From Chthonomonadaceae bacterium (GTDB lineage: Bacteria; Armatimonadota; Chthonomonadetes; Chthonomonadales; Chthonomonadaceae), in the NCBI GenBank assembly GCA_027459665.1, contig DAIDHN010000004.1:29068-93067 (forward strand): DNA of 64,000 nt, read 5' to 3'. The notes beneath the pieces are model-generated. The model did not search any database. It saw only the letters and a list, made by a program, of their open reading frames with translations, and was not told the origin of the DNA. A program made the translations under genes and the position numbers. Position 1 is the first letter of the stretch. The number at the start of each line of letters is the position of its first letter. This document shows positions 53,401 through 62,363 of this stretch, in pieces.

Positions 53401-56309
53401 TAGGCACGCCCATGCCGCCGGATTATCCGCCGGCAAGCGCAGGGCACATCCTGCTTGGTCCCGGAGGCTTTGCCCCCGGCAACCCAACACCGCCCCTTGA
53501 ACAGGATGACCTGGCCTGCAACAATCAGTTTGCCGCAGACGGCGTAGCTAGCGATGGCAAGCCAACTGTAGACGGCACCTATGCCACAGACGGGTCGCCT
53601 GCAGTAGTATGGTACACCGATCCTACTACCGATTCAAGAATAGTCTTCTCTCCCTTTGGCTGGGAAGGTATCGTTCCCTCCTCTTACACGCCTCCGGGGG
53701 CAAGCAACCTGCTGGTGCTGCAAAACTGGCGCATGGAAATGATGCACAATGTGCTGGACTACATGCGCACAGGCAGGCTGTTTGGAACGGTGCGGGTAAT
53801 CAACTCTTCAACGGGCGCCACTCAGCCTCTCGCAGGCGTACTGGTGGAGGCAATCAGCCCCGTTACAGGAGCGCCGGTGTCTGGTGCGGTTACGCAGTCG
53901 GATGGCAGCTACATCATCTACGGGCTGGATGCAACCGGCGTGTATGCACTCACTGCTGCTAAATCGGGATACGTAACTCAGCATGCCCAGAGCAATGCCT
54001 TCCATGGTTCCTACCAGAGCCGTACAGACTTCTTTATGACGCAGGCCCAGCCAGGCGCCATATCTGGTCTGGTTCTAACACAAGTAGGCAACAATCCAGT
54101 AGGCGGCGCTATTGTGCAGGCAACCGACACAACAGACCCAACCAACCCGAACCCGCCGACCTACACAGGCACCTCAAACGCACAGACCGGTTCATACTCT
54201 ATTACCGTGCCGGGCAACGCAACCTACAGTCTCGCAGTAACCAATGCTGCATCGCTGGGGTATTCGGGTACGGTAGAAGGAACCTACACAGGCATTCAGG
54301 TAACAAGCGCCGCTACAGTAACAGGAAAGAACTTCCACCTGAAGCAGCTGCCTGGAACAGTGACGGGCAAGGTAGATATCGCAGACGCATCTGGCAACGA
54401 CACAGGCACTCCGCTGCCCGGAGCTACGGTGACTGCCACTGCTACCTCTTCTTCTACAGGTACGCCTGCAGTATTCACCGCAACAACTGCCAGCGACGGA
54501 ACCTATACTCTGGCAAATGTGGATGTCGGTACTTACTCGGTGGTGGCATCTGCCAGCGGATATGCGGCAAGCGCGGCACTGTCGGTGAATGTACTGAGCC
54601 AGCAGACTGCATCGGGGGTAAACTTCGCCCTCAAGCCCATTCCGCCAGGGTCTGTAACCGGACTGGTGGCCACCTCTACGGGCATTGCAGTGAGCGGGGC
54701 AACCGTAACTGTAACCTCTGCTTCGGGAACAGTGCTGGCAACAGTAACTACGGGCGCAGTGCAAACAGGTACAGACCCGAATACAGGCCAAGCCATTACC
54801 TTCAACTACACGGTGCCGAATGTACCCGCAGGCAGCCCAGTGACTGTGAGCGCAGCCAAATCTGGCTACACAGCACGCGCACCGCTGACTGTGACGGTAA
54901 CTGTTTCCAGCGGAGTGGCATCCAACGGGGCAAACCTGATCCTCGACCCGCTGGCTATTTTCAGCAATACGCTTTCCATGGTGTCTGCGCCATATACCTA
55001 TCCGCAGGATGTGGCAGCCTTGCTGAATGTGCCAGGTGCAGATGTTTCTTCAGGTGCATTCCAGTTTATCTACTGGAATACGGCAACCGGACAGTATGAC
55101 ATGCATCCCACGCCGCCTGCAGATACATTCCACCTCGGCCTGGGCTACTTCATGCTAGATACCAACGGCAGCACTGCCCTGGCGCTTACCCAGGTTGGCA
55201 CCCCGGCGCCCCAGGTGAACGGGAACTATCAGACATTTGAAATTCCGCTGCAGCAGGGCTGGAATATGATCGGAGCGCCATTTACTCAATCTGTTGACTT
55301 TACGAAGCTGCAGATCAAAACACAGAGCGGCGCGCTGGTGGATATGCCTACCGCCCAGACAGGTGCGAACCCAATCATAGGAGCAGCACTCTGGACGCTT
55401 CAGCAGGGAGCCTACGGAGTGGTGTACACCCTCGATCCCTATCGGGGATACTGGCTGTACGCCTTCCAGCCATGCACACTGGAAGTGCTTGCAAGCGCAC
55501 AAACTGGCAGGGCGGCATTTGGAGCGCCCTCAACACGTGCGCTGGAATTTGCAAGCACAGGCGGCAACTGGAAACTGGATCTGAATGTGACGGCGGGCAC
55601 TCAGTCTGCAAGCCGGGCAGTGCTTGGGGTAAATACCCTGGCAACAGATCAGTACGACCAGTACAAGATGATGGCGCCGCCTCAGCCGGGAAAGGAAGGA
55701 GTTTCAATCTTCTTCCCACATACCAACTGGGGACGTGCGGCAGGCAACTATATGGTTGATGTTCGCTCAACCAGAGCAGCCAGCTGGAGCTTTACGGTGC
55801 AGAGCAATGTGCCCGGACAAGCCGTAACGCTTACCTGGCCCAATCTGGCAGCAATTGGCAGGCGGCAGGTAATGCTGACTGATCTGGACAGCAATGTAAC
55901 CTTCGCACTCAACGACAGGGCGGCGTACACCATTCCTGCCGGTTCGGGTACACAGGTGCGGCACTTCCAACTCACAGTACAGCCTGCATCGAGACCGGTG
56001 CTGCAGCTGCTGAATGTTGTCACCAACCTGGCCTCTACCAGGGCAGATGGTGCAGCGACTGCAGCTGAGATCAATATGACGCTTACGTCGTCAGCGAACC
56101 TGAGCGTGCAAATAATGCACAATGGTCAGGTAATCAGAAACCTGGCAGCACAGGAAACCCGCGCAGCGGGTCCCGTGTCACTCACATGGGATTTGCGAAG
56201 CGATGCAGGTATTCTGGTGCCTGCTGGTGTGTACCAGGTGCAGGTAACTGCCATAGGGCAGAATGGGCAGCGCGTGCCACGCATCGTACCGCTCATTCTC
56301 ACCCGCTAA
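50439..56309 (+). CDS. Giant secreted protein: TolB-like propeller, regulatory beta repeats, GWNMIG and FlgD-like modules
   Basis: A 1956-residue exported protein. TTG at 50439, eleven bases after AGGAGG, gives a clean signal peptide ending near VAAAAPG. Residues about 75-500 are a PD40/TolB-like propeller (HPFWTADGRYIYFDSNR, APAWSPDGHVIAFSTN). A Rossmann-like stretch near 880-950 (ELTNFVQAGGRLMVCGQDVAWG) resembles class-I amidotransferase-like folds without their Cys. Four carboxypeptidase-regulatory-type sandwiches follow (about 1110-1505). The C-terminal block has LSMVSAPYTYP, GWNMIGAPF (near 1607), YRGYWLY and LTWPNLAAIGRRQVMLTDLDS. A FlgD-like fold ends in LTR. It is probably a surface adhesin or matrix scaffold. 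Confidence 0.83.
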   Translation: MNRARCTTAVLQAFLFALTLAVLPGVAAAAPGSKTGSKARPVPHMALTSGRSAGVYNHPFFSPAMAKLPDWVTLRQWSPGGTTRAPGDQSVYRQTILLSKSVPSAQFSVTPATAASEHPFWTADGRYIYFDSNRVDATDTGTTPRADGIYNIFRMFPDGSGLVQIMPDTRNQLDPAVSTDGSRLAFVTGGSFVSGSGTAHPVTSGFNLYLLNVNSPTVATPLTNVTSQFSFADVRHPSWSPGGDSIAFAGEVQGQTVYHIFVVNVSTGNIVQLTSGTSSDTAPAWSPDGHVIAFSTNASGYTNGPAPVASNGLAANNDIYTVTTNPVSLTFSRVTDFTAGGINADNYNPSWSSLGVDPLGVIPSQPNPNGTVQAVQLLAFATDRADLNNDGIANAISGNKSTDIYYLDTTLQAPAATPGAYADVTPETTGNVAHKLETSQPDLAMDPTEPDYNFDKAHVSNEDYPTWPQYQSSYRIAFQSDRGGTLELWAAALIDINAPALLKYDQQNNEIVHVALNSSPDVSVREVNAGDTVRFRVRAVDYQSGVESVFLQIKSPDSSETSADGQEHKIFLSESQYFQSGDFALNAPIEYDAQAVDAQAADASANARFKANGINGVAQPNWPGGNLYEPGDDSLAYSGLQNPPDVANWVSPLTPGVAPSQPADGQGGAWLQLYDDGPAPAGHEPPGETANDGVYSGTWTTPANFPSDWIIDVILRDRAVNPFDPTQAVNWKIYDNVWGFTTKPFQALSNVLYVDDYDTGQKFLNNRFGAGQFNNVGFLPTESYMTEFSPSIFPTQYLTPNGTTVGTLLNYQTTLGINSYSDQLDSDGSGYPPTQHYDIWRIQCRGPLPVSVLNLYAPYTIQNPPAVVSAGGPSSVLVAERCVIWHSPYTGDLFVGPGTLLDQATQQELTNFVQAGGRLMVCGQDVAWGLSLGGGFPTNPFLTNVLHATYKLDNEFPAPVVKQVNLTGARGTNPIGWETWYNLYHDYVGTPMPPDYPPASAGHILLGPGGFAPGNPTPPLEQDDLACNNQFAADGVASDGKPTVDGTYATDGSPAVVWYTDPTTDSRIVFSPFGWEGIVPSSYTPPGASNLLVLQNWRMEMMHNVLDYMRTGRLFGTVRVINSSTGATQPLAGVLVEAISPVTGAPVSGAVTQSDGSYIIYGLDATGVYALTAAKSGYVTQHAQSNAFHGSYQSRTDFFMTQAQPGAISGLVLTQVGNNPVGGAIVQATDTTDPTNPNPPTYTGTSNAQTGSYSITVPGNATYSLAVTNAASLGYSGTVEGTYTGIQVTSAATVTGKNFHLKQLPGTVTGKVDIADASGNDTGTPLPGATVTATATSSSTGTPAVFTATTASDGTYTLANVDVGTYSVVASASGYAASAALSVNVLSQQTASGVNFALKPIPPGSVTGLVATSTGIAVSGATVTVTSASGTVLATVTTGAVQTGTDPNTGQAITFNYTVPNVPAGSPVTVSAAKSGYTARAPLTVTVTVSSGVASNGANLILDPLAIFSNTLSMVSAPYTYPQDVAALLNVPGADVSSGAFQFIYWNTATGQYDMHPTPPADTFHLGLGYFMLDTNGSTALALTQVGTPAPQVNGNYQTFEIPLQQGWNMIGAPFTQSVDFTKLQIKTQSGALVDMPTAQTGANPIIGAALWTLQQGAYGVVYTLDPYRGYWLYAFQPCTLEVLASAQTGRAAFGAPSTRALEFASTGGNWKLDLNVTAGTQSASRAVLGVNTLATDQYDQYKMMAPPQPGKEGVSIFFPHTNWGRAAGNYMVDVRSTRAASWSFTVQSNVPGQAVTLTWPNLAAIGRRQVMLTDLDSNVTFALNDRAAYTIPAGSGTQVRHFQLTVQPASRPVLQLLNVVTNLASTRADGAATAAEINMTLTSSANLSVQIMHNGQVIRNLAAQETRAAGPVSLTWDLRSDAGILVPAGVYQVQVTAIGQNGQRVPRIVPLILTR

Positions 56310-56315
56310 ACAAAC

Positions 56316-56358
56316 TTGCTCCTCTCCTGGCATCGTCTTGTATACAGGAGAGGAGCAA
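56316..56358. terminator. Long stem-loop after the giant protein gene
   Basis: TTGCTCCTCTCCTG (56316-56329) pairs perfectly with CAGGAGAGGAGCAA (56345-56358). No U-run follows. It may protect the 3' end or act as a weak terminator before the next gene at 56502. Confidence 0.55.
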
Positions 56359-56501
56359 AATGCAGGAAATTTACCCTGCAGCAACGAACTTGAAAGAAAC
56401 ACTGCATTTGGCAAACAGCAGGTCTGTTTTGACCAGGCAGTTTCCCACTCTACGACCCGACTGCCCAAAGGCGCGGGAACTCTGAAGGAGGAGACGAAAG
56501 A

Positions 56502-58874
56502 GTGAACACCAATCGCAGGAGTCCAGTAGCCCGCGCCTTGCTTCGGACGCTTTCACTGGCCCTGATTGTGCCTGCCATGCTTTTGGCGAGTCGCACCGCT
56601 CAGGCGCAGGGGCAGCAGCAGACCATCTCTGTCATCGTGGGGGATATTGTAGATCAGAGTACCCATACTGCAAGCACCCCGCTGGCCGTAGCTGCTAAAA
56701 AAGACCTTTACAACAATCTGATCTCTGCAGGGGCAGGTAGGTACAACCCGATTACTCCGGGCGCTCTTATTGCTCAGGCAGGGGCGTTGAATCCTCCGCT
56801 CCATACACCGGACGACCCGTATGGGGCATACAACTACACCCGCTATGACTACATGCGTCTGGCACCTGCAGTGTCTGCACAGGCAGTACTTTCAGGTACA
56901 GTCGCAGTGTACCCGGCACATGGCGGTGCAAAAATTCTTCTGCAGCTGAAACTTACCGACGTTGCTTCCCAGGAACCTATCAACGGCGCTCAGGAACTGC
57001 TTCAGGTTCACCCAATGCCCGGTCAGAATGGCAACTCGCAGGAAGCAGTACAGGGAGCGCTCAATGATGCCGCACAGGCATCTGTGAACCGCATGGTTCA
57101 GAGGCAGCTTGTGGCTGGTACAGTACTGCAGATATACCAGGGCGATGTGCTGATCAACAAGGGTACCCGCGACGGAGTGAAAGTAGGAGACGATATAGTC
57201 ATCCTTCGCGAAAACTCCCAGGGTGTTCTTACCCGCGTCGGCATGGTGCAGGTGGCACGCGTCAGCGCGACCGATTCAGACTGCGATGTGAGACAGAACA
57301 CCGGCGGCATCTCTCCAGAAGATATAGCGCGCATAGTGTATCAGCCGCAGTTCATCTATTACAGCGGCGGCGGAAGAACATCCCGCAGCATCAATTCCAA
57401 AATCAATCTGAGCGTAGTAGGCAAAACCCTCTCGGCACTAGGTCTCGGAGTTCTGATCGCGGTGGCAGTGCGCGGCGGACAGACGTCTACTACCAATGTG
57501 GTGGCAGAGGCGACTTCGCTGGATAACCTGACACCTACAGTACGCGTAACCTGGCAGGACAATATTTTTGGGCTGGCAGGCGTAGTGCAGTATAAAATCT
57601 ATCGCGGCCCCGACTTTCCGCCAGGCTCACCCGGTATTCTGGGCGGCAACAGCGGCACTGGCACGGGAACCGGAACGGGTACTGGCACTGGCACTGGCAC
57701 AGGAACAGGCGGCACAACCGGCTTTACTACCGGCGTACCAGTTGGCGTAGCTACTGGCAACCTCCATGTGTACTATGACCAGCCATCGCCTCACACGCCA
57801 TTTATCAACAATGGCTTTGCAATACCCAGCAGCAATGGCGGCAACAACACCGGCGGCAGTTCAACCAACACCGGCACAGGCACCGGCAATACCAACGGGG
57901 GCTGCGGTGTTGCTACATCTGCCCTGGATACCGGCTTCACAGCAGGCAATCAGTATCAGTACTATGTGACTGCAGTTATCCTGCGCCAGCAAACCACCGT
58001 ACTGGTGGGCGGAACTGGTAGCGGAACTGGCACTGGTGGTTTGGGCGGCGGGGGCTTAGGCGGTGGTACCGGTACTGGCACTGGTGGTTTGGGTGGCGGC
58101 GGCTTAGGTGGTGGTACAGGTACTGGCACTGGTACAGGAACTGGCACTGGCACTGGCACTGGCACAGGAACTGGCACTGGCAATGGCAATGGAACCGGTT
58201 CGGGCGGCATGTGCATCGAGACAGACCCGGTTTCCTCCAGCTTTGCTACCCCTGTCATTCCTTCACAGGTGCAAACCCCGGCAGCAAATACCGTGCTGGA
58301 TATCCGCTCGTTCTCGCCTACCTGGATCAGTGAAAAAGGTGCAGACCTCTTTGTGGTAGAAGTTTCAACAGATCGAAACTTCAGCACCGGCTCCCAGATA
58401 TTCCAGTCACAGGTGTTCTCAACAGCGCCAACACAGTCTGGTGTTCCACAGCAGCTTCCATCTCCTGTGAACCTGACTACCTCCACAGTACTGCTCTCTA
58501 TTCCTGCCTTCAAGGCATACGTTCAGCCCGTAGCAGGTACCACGCCAGCCACGCCGACTCTCTACGTACGCATTGGCGAAAGGCATGATGAGGATGTGCC
58601 AGGCCCAGTGAGCGCGATAACCCAGAATGCAAACGACTCAAGCAGGCAGTTCCGCTTCGTGTACGGCCAGCCGGTTGCATTCCAGCCTTCTCCACTGCCG
58701 CCCCCGCCGCCGAAATCGGTCAGCATGGCAGCAGCAAACCTGACAAAGGCTTCGCTTACCCGCGGAGTGCCGCTCTTCTCGCCAGTCATCCCGCGAAGCG
58801 TTGCAGTAGCCTCAGCTGGAGCAGGGCATCCTTCAACACCGCAGGGCATTCTGAAAGGCCGCACAAGGCACTAG
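56502..58874 (+). CDS. Secreted protein with Gly-Thr low-complexity linkers
   Basis: A 790-residue exported protein. GTG at 56502 follows GGAGGAG and starts a signal peptide ending in AQAQG. Residues about 40-275 look like a curli-associated CsgG/FlgT-like fold ([47 protein letters not shown]). The latter is the FlgT C-terminal-type SH3 segment. A hydrophobic stretch ([15 protein letters not shown]) follows, then fibronectin-like strands ([19 protein letters not shown]) interrupted by (Gly-Thr)n and [10 protein letters not shown] linkers. A final beta domain has [24 protein letters not shown]. The order suggests an envelope-associated lipoprotein-like or outer-membrane assembly factor, but no lipobox is seen. 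Function uncertain. Confidence 0.75.
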   Translation: MNTNRRSPVARALLRTLSLALIVPAMLLASRTAQAQGQQQTISVIVGDIVDQSTHTASTPLAVAAKKDLYNNLISAGAGRYNPITPGALIAQAGALNPPLHTPDDPYGAYNYTRYDYMRLAPAVSAQAVLSGTVAVYPAHGGAKILLQLKLTDVASQEPINGAQELLQVHPMPGQNGNSQEAVQGALNDAAQASVNRMVQRQLVAGTVLQIYQGDVLINKGTRDGVKVGDDIVILRENSQGVLTRVGMVQVARVSATDSDCDVRQNTGGISPEDIARIVYQPQFIYYSGGGRTSRSINSKINLSVVGKTLSALGLGVLIAVAVRGGQTSTTNVVAEATSLDNLTPTVRVTWQDNIFGLAGVVQYKIYRGPDFPPGSPGILGGNSGTGTGTGTGTGTGTGTGTGGTTGFTTGVPVGVATGNLHVYYDQPSPHTPFINNGFAIPSSNGGNNTGGSSTNTGTGTGNTNGGCGVATSALDTGFTAGNQYQYYVTAVILRQQTTVLVGGTGSGTGTGGLGGGGLGGGTGTGTGGLGGGGLGGGTGTGTGTGTGTGTGTGTGTGTGNGNGTGSGGMCIETDPVSSSFATPVIPSQVQTPAANTVLDIRSFSPTWISEKGADLFVVEVSTDRNFSTGSQIFQSQVFSTAPTQSGVPQQLPSPVNLTTSTVLLSIPAFKAYVQPVAGTTPATPTLYVRIGERHDEDVPGPVSAITQNANDSSRQFRFVYGQPVAFQPSPLPPPPPKSVSMAAANLTKASLTRGVPLFSPVIPRSVAVASAGAGHPSTPQGILKGRTRH
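57654..57716 (+). repeat. GGCACT-type hexanucleotide coding repeat (Gly-Thr)n
   Basis: Imperfect tandem copies of GGCACT/GGAACN encode alternating Gly-Thr. Hexamer steps keep the frame. Confidence 0.85.
58013..58202 (+). repeat. Second Gly-Thr / [10 protein letters not shown] coding repeat tract
   Basis: Two ~60-nt near-identical units encode [15 protein letters not shown] and are followed by a run of GGCACT-type hexamers encoding (Gly-Thr)n, ending in [10 protein letters not shown]. Confidence 0.85.
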
Positions 58875-58890
58875 AACAATACTACCCGCC

Positions 58891-58938
58891 TCCTGCTGCA
58901 GAATAATATCGCATATTGATATGAACTCTGCAGCAGGA
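58891..58938. terminator. Stem-loop between secreted-protein genes
   Basis: TCCTGCTGCAGA (58891-58902) pairs perfectly with TCTGCAGCAGGA (58927-58938), with a nested ATATC/GATAT stem. A TATACT -10-like box follows at 58943. Confidence 0.6.
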
Positions 58939-59050
58939 AAGGTATACTAAACAATGAGAGTTTCGTGACAGAAAACTCCATATCCCTCCAGCGAAAATGT
59001 AGATCGCAGGGCGATATTTACCCCCAATCGCCCGTCCAGGAGATGCAATC

Positions 59051-62000
59051 ATGATCCGTGGGCTTAAACTGCCTTATTTCTCTGCCTGCCTGGTCGGGGC
59101 TGCTCTCTGGGCGGCTCCAACCACCGCATTCTCGGCGCCGGCTGCCTTTGTGCCCGGTCAGCTGGTACTGTACTGCCAGCCGGGAACGGCACAGGCAGTA
59201 GTCAATACGCTGGCGGCAAAAGTGAACGCCACCGTAACTCCGCTCCTGCTTCAGGACTGCTACGAGCTGACACTGCCGGCAGCGCAACAGGATAATGCCG
59301 ACACGCTCAATGCAGTTGCTGCCCTGAAAACAGACCCGAATGTGAAGTATGTCGGCCCGAATATTTATTATCAAACTCAGGCAGCCGCCTCTGTTACGCC
59401 AAACGACCCGCTGTATGTAAGCCAGTGGGCGCTGCCGCAGATCAATATGCCGCAGGCATGGGTGCTGCAAAAGGGCAACGCAACAGGCACAGTTGCAGAC
59501 CTTGACAGCGGATTCGATGTGAACCACCCGGATATGGTAGGACAGTATCTGCTTCCCGGCTACAATTCTTCTGATGGCTCTACCAATATTGCACCCCCAA
59601 ATACCACACAAGAAGGCGAACATGGGGTATTTACCAGCGGGGTAATAGATGCCAAAACAAACAACGGCATAGGCATAGCATCTGTGGCTGGATGGGGAAC
59701 CATGCAGGTTTTTCCGGTACGCATATCAGATGCAAACAATGCTATCGCAGAAACCGCCCTTATCAACGCCTGGAATTACGTAGTTCAGAACAAGGCCAAG
59801 TACAATATTGCAGTAGTCAACATGAGCTTTGGTGCTGACCTGGGCACAGACCCTAATAATGCAAGCAACCCAGACTATACTTCACTGCAAAACCTGAATG
59901 CAGCAGGCATACTGATGTCGGTCTCTGCTGGCAACAGCACCGCCAACGACAACGTATTCTCGCCTGCCGGAGTCAAGCTGCCGCTGCTGCTCACAGTATC
60001 GGCGCTGAACCGAGAATCGCGCCCAACCTACTATACCAACTTTGGCAAGATAGATATTTCTGCACCGGGCGGCGAGCAGTTCTCTGCAACCGATCCCAAT
60101 GGCATGCTGGGCCTGTACGACGGTGGGTACGACTATGAACAGGGCACTTCATTCTCAGCTCCTATGGTTTCAGGCGTACTTTCACTGCTAATGTCTACCT
60201 CAGGCGTCACTCCGGCGCAGGCGGTGCAGCTGATCGAAAACGGCGCAAACCACACCATTACCGGGCAGACTTCGCTGCCCGACCAGTACTTTGGGTATGG
60301 CGAACTGGATGCCTACCAGGCTCTGCTTCCGGTTTCATACACGGTGAGCGTTGTCTCACCCAATGGTCTGAATGCAACCGGTGTAACCACCGACCCAACC
60401 GGCGCTCTGCCGCAGCCCATCGAAACCCTGAAACCCACTATTCAGTTCCAGGTATCGCGCATTCCCATATCCAATGTAAACATCAACATACAGAATGCAG
60501 ATGGCAGCCTTACGCCGCTGGTATCAGCGGGCAGCGCAGCAGCCGGGGTTACCAACTTCACGGTGGCCGGAGACAGCACCGGTCTGAACGGTCCATATAC
60601 CATCTCGCTTCGCTACGCGTTTTCCTCGGGCCTGTCGCAGCAAAACGTTACGGTGGTTATCACCGGGCAGCCTACCGACGCCACGGTAGCGCCGATAACC
60701 GATACCCGTACGTTTACCCTTGAGCCGCATGTGTTTACAGCAGGCCTCAACATGGTTTCATTTCCATACTACGAATCGGCAGCAGACTCACCTACAGGCG
60801 CAACACGCTCTATCAGCCAGATACTTGGCACCAACAGCGTAGTGCTATACCGCTACGTGCCGCAGCTTCTTCCCAACAGCCAAAACGCACCCTATGCCAG
60901 CAATGGCACCACAAGCGATGTGCTACCGGCAGATGCCTCGCTTAATCCGTCTGATGTTCAGACAACCACCAGCCCGGTGAATGGCAATACAAACATCAAC
61001 CCGCTGGGGCTGGGCTACTTTATGCTCACCACTTCCAGCACCACCTTCAACAGCTTCGGCACCGACTACTCATCCGATGTAGTGCAGGTTCAGCTGCACG
61101 ATGGCTGGAACATGATTGGCGATCCATTCCCATACAGCATTCCCTTCCAGACAATTCAGTTTGTTACTCCTTCGGGCAGTCTCTATACTGCCCCCAATGC
61201 AGCAGCAAGCGGGCTGATACTGCCTTACCTGTATACATACCAGGGGGGAGCATACCAGTTCAATCAGCTGCCAGGAGGTACGCTGCAACCCTGGCAGGGA
61301 GCATGGATTTATGTGCAGCCGGGTTCCAACACGCTGCCCAGCACTTCAAGCGATGTGCTTACCATGATCGTGCCGCCGGCAGGCACCCTGCTTGGCAAGG
61401 CAGCGGCAAAAGCACCTGCTGCTTCCTCTGCGACCACCCAGCCTGCAGCCGGGTGGCAGCTCACGCTGTCTGCCTCATCAGGAGGGGTGGCTGGTTCTAC
61501 GGCAACGCTGGGAGTGGTTCCAAGCCTCACACGCGGCGCCGGGGCCGCTCCGCTGCCGCCGCAGATGGGGCAGTACGTAAGCATCGCTCTTCAGAGACAG
61601 GCAAACCGGTCGCTGCTCTATATGTCTGACCTGCACACTCCTGCAGCAGCACAGACATGGAACCTGCTGGTAAACACCAGCCAGAACCACAGCGGTATGA
61701 TAGCGGTTACATGGCCCGGAATGGAGCATGTGCCGCACAATGTAAGCCTTACCCTCACCGACCCCGTTACGGGCCAAAGCGTGAATATGCGCACCAACAC
61801 AGCCTATCAGTTCCAGATGGCTGCGGGCGCAGCCACACGAAGCCTTACGGTAACTGCAGGCGAGAATACAGGCACTGGCAGACCAGTCCTTTCGGGCCTG
61901 ATGGTTAACCAGGTAGCAGGCAGGGGAACATCGGGCACAATTTACAACATTCAGTTCAGCATTTCACGTGCAGCTCAGGTCAATGTGGAAGTACTCGGAC

Positions 62001-62194
62001 TGAATGGGAGAAGCCTGGCGACGGTAGCGCCTTCCAGGGCGGTAACCGCAGGCCAGAACCAGATGGTATGGAACGGCAGGGATGCGGCTGGCAGAGCGCT
62101 TCCTTCCGGTGTCTATACTCTGGTCATCAATGCAGTAACAGAAAGCGGGCAAACCACACGGCTTACCTATCCGGTGACCTTGCTGGGCCGCTGA
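59051..62194 (+). CDS. Secreted subtilisin-family (S8) serine protease with GWNMIG and FlgD-like C-terminal modules
   Basis: A 1047-residue exported protease. ATG at 59051 follows CCAGGAGA. The signal peptide ends near AFSAP. A propeptide-like region (about 30-120) has VPGQLVLYCQPGTAQAVVNTLAAKVNA. The S8 domain (about 125-425) has catalytic Asp152 in DLDSGFDVNHPD, His191 in EGEHGVFTSGVI and Ser367 in GTSFSAPMVSGV, with the oxyanion Asn in SVSAGNST. From about 560 comes the C-terminal block shared with two other proteins here (GLNMVSFPYYES, GWNMIGDPF, PWQGAWIY, VTWPGMEHVPHNVSLTLTD and a FlgD-like fold ending PVTLLGR). It may process surface proteins or feed on external protein. Confidence 0.92.
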   Translation: MIRGLKLPYFSACLVGAALWAAPTTAFSAPAAFVPGQLVLYCQPGTAQAVVNTLAAKVNATVTPLLLQDCYELTLPAAQQDNADTLNAVAALKTDPNVKYVGPNIYYQTQAAASVTPNDPLYVSQWALPQINMPQAWVLQKGNATGTVADLDSGFDVNHPDMVGQYLLPGYNSSDGSTNIAPPNTTQEGEHGVFTSGVIDAKTNNGIGIASVAGWGTMQVFPVRISDANNAIAETALINAWNYVVQNKAKYNIAVVNMSFGADLGTDPNNASNPDYTSLQNLNAAGILMSVSAGNSTANDNVFSPAGVKLPLLLTVSALNRESRPTYYTNFGKIDISAPGGEQFSATDPNGMLGLYDGGYDYEQGTSFSAPMVSGVLSLLMSTSGVTPAQAVQLIENGANHTITGQTSLPDQYFGYGELDAYQALLPVSYTVSVVSPNGLNATGVTTDPTGALPQPIETLKPTIQFQVSRIPISNVNINIQNADGSLTPLVSAGSAAAGVTNFTVAGDSTGLNGPYTISLRYAFSSGLSQQNVTVVITGQPTDATVAPITDTRTFTLEPHVFTAGLNMVSFPYYESAADSPTGATRSISQILGTNSVVLYRYVPQLLPNSQNAPYASNGTTSDVLPADASLNPSDVQTTTSPVNGNTNINPLGLGYFMLTTSSTTFNSFGTDYSSDVVQVQLHDGWNMIGDPFPYSIPFQTIQFVTPSGSLYTAPNAAASGLILPYLYTYQGGAYQFNQLPGGTLQPWQGAWIYVQPGSNTLPSTSSDVLTMIVPPAGTLLGKAAAKAPAASSATTQPAAGWQLTLSASSGGVAGSTATLGVVPSLTRGAGAAPLPPQMGQYVSIALQRQANRSLLYMSDLHTPAAAQTWNLLVNTSQNHSGMIAVTWPGMEHVPHNVSLTLTDPVTGQSVNMRTNTAYQFQMAAGAATRSLTVTAGENTGTGRPVLSGLMVNQVAGRGTSGTIYNIQFSISRAAQVNVEVLGLNGRSLATVAPSRAVTAGQNQMVWNGRDAAGRALPSGVYTLVINAVTESGQTTRLTYPVTLLGR

Positions 62195-62203
62195 ATTGCA
62201 GTA

Positions 62204-62285
62204 CGTGCCGGGAGGATGGCGCCAGAGCCTTCTTCCCGGCGCTAAAAATGTCACAGAGCAGTACCCCGGCTCCTGGCCGCTCTGT
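62204..62285. other. Two stem-loops before the last gene
   Basis: GCCGGGA/TCCCGGC arms (about 62211-62240) and CACAGAGC/GCTCTGTG arms (about 62252-62286) form consecutive hairpins in the 169-bp gap. Neither has a U-run. Confidence 0.4.
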
Positions 62286-62363
62286 GCATTCACTCTGGCG
62301 ACGGTGTGGTGGCGCCCCCCCGGCTGTGCCGCACAATAACTTGTAATCAGGGAGGTTCTCCTA

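Noticed and set aside
57654..58202. Regular repeats that might suggest a CRISPR array
   Set aside because: Units are 6 or about 60 bp, without unique spacers, and are in frame within a coding region.
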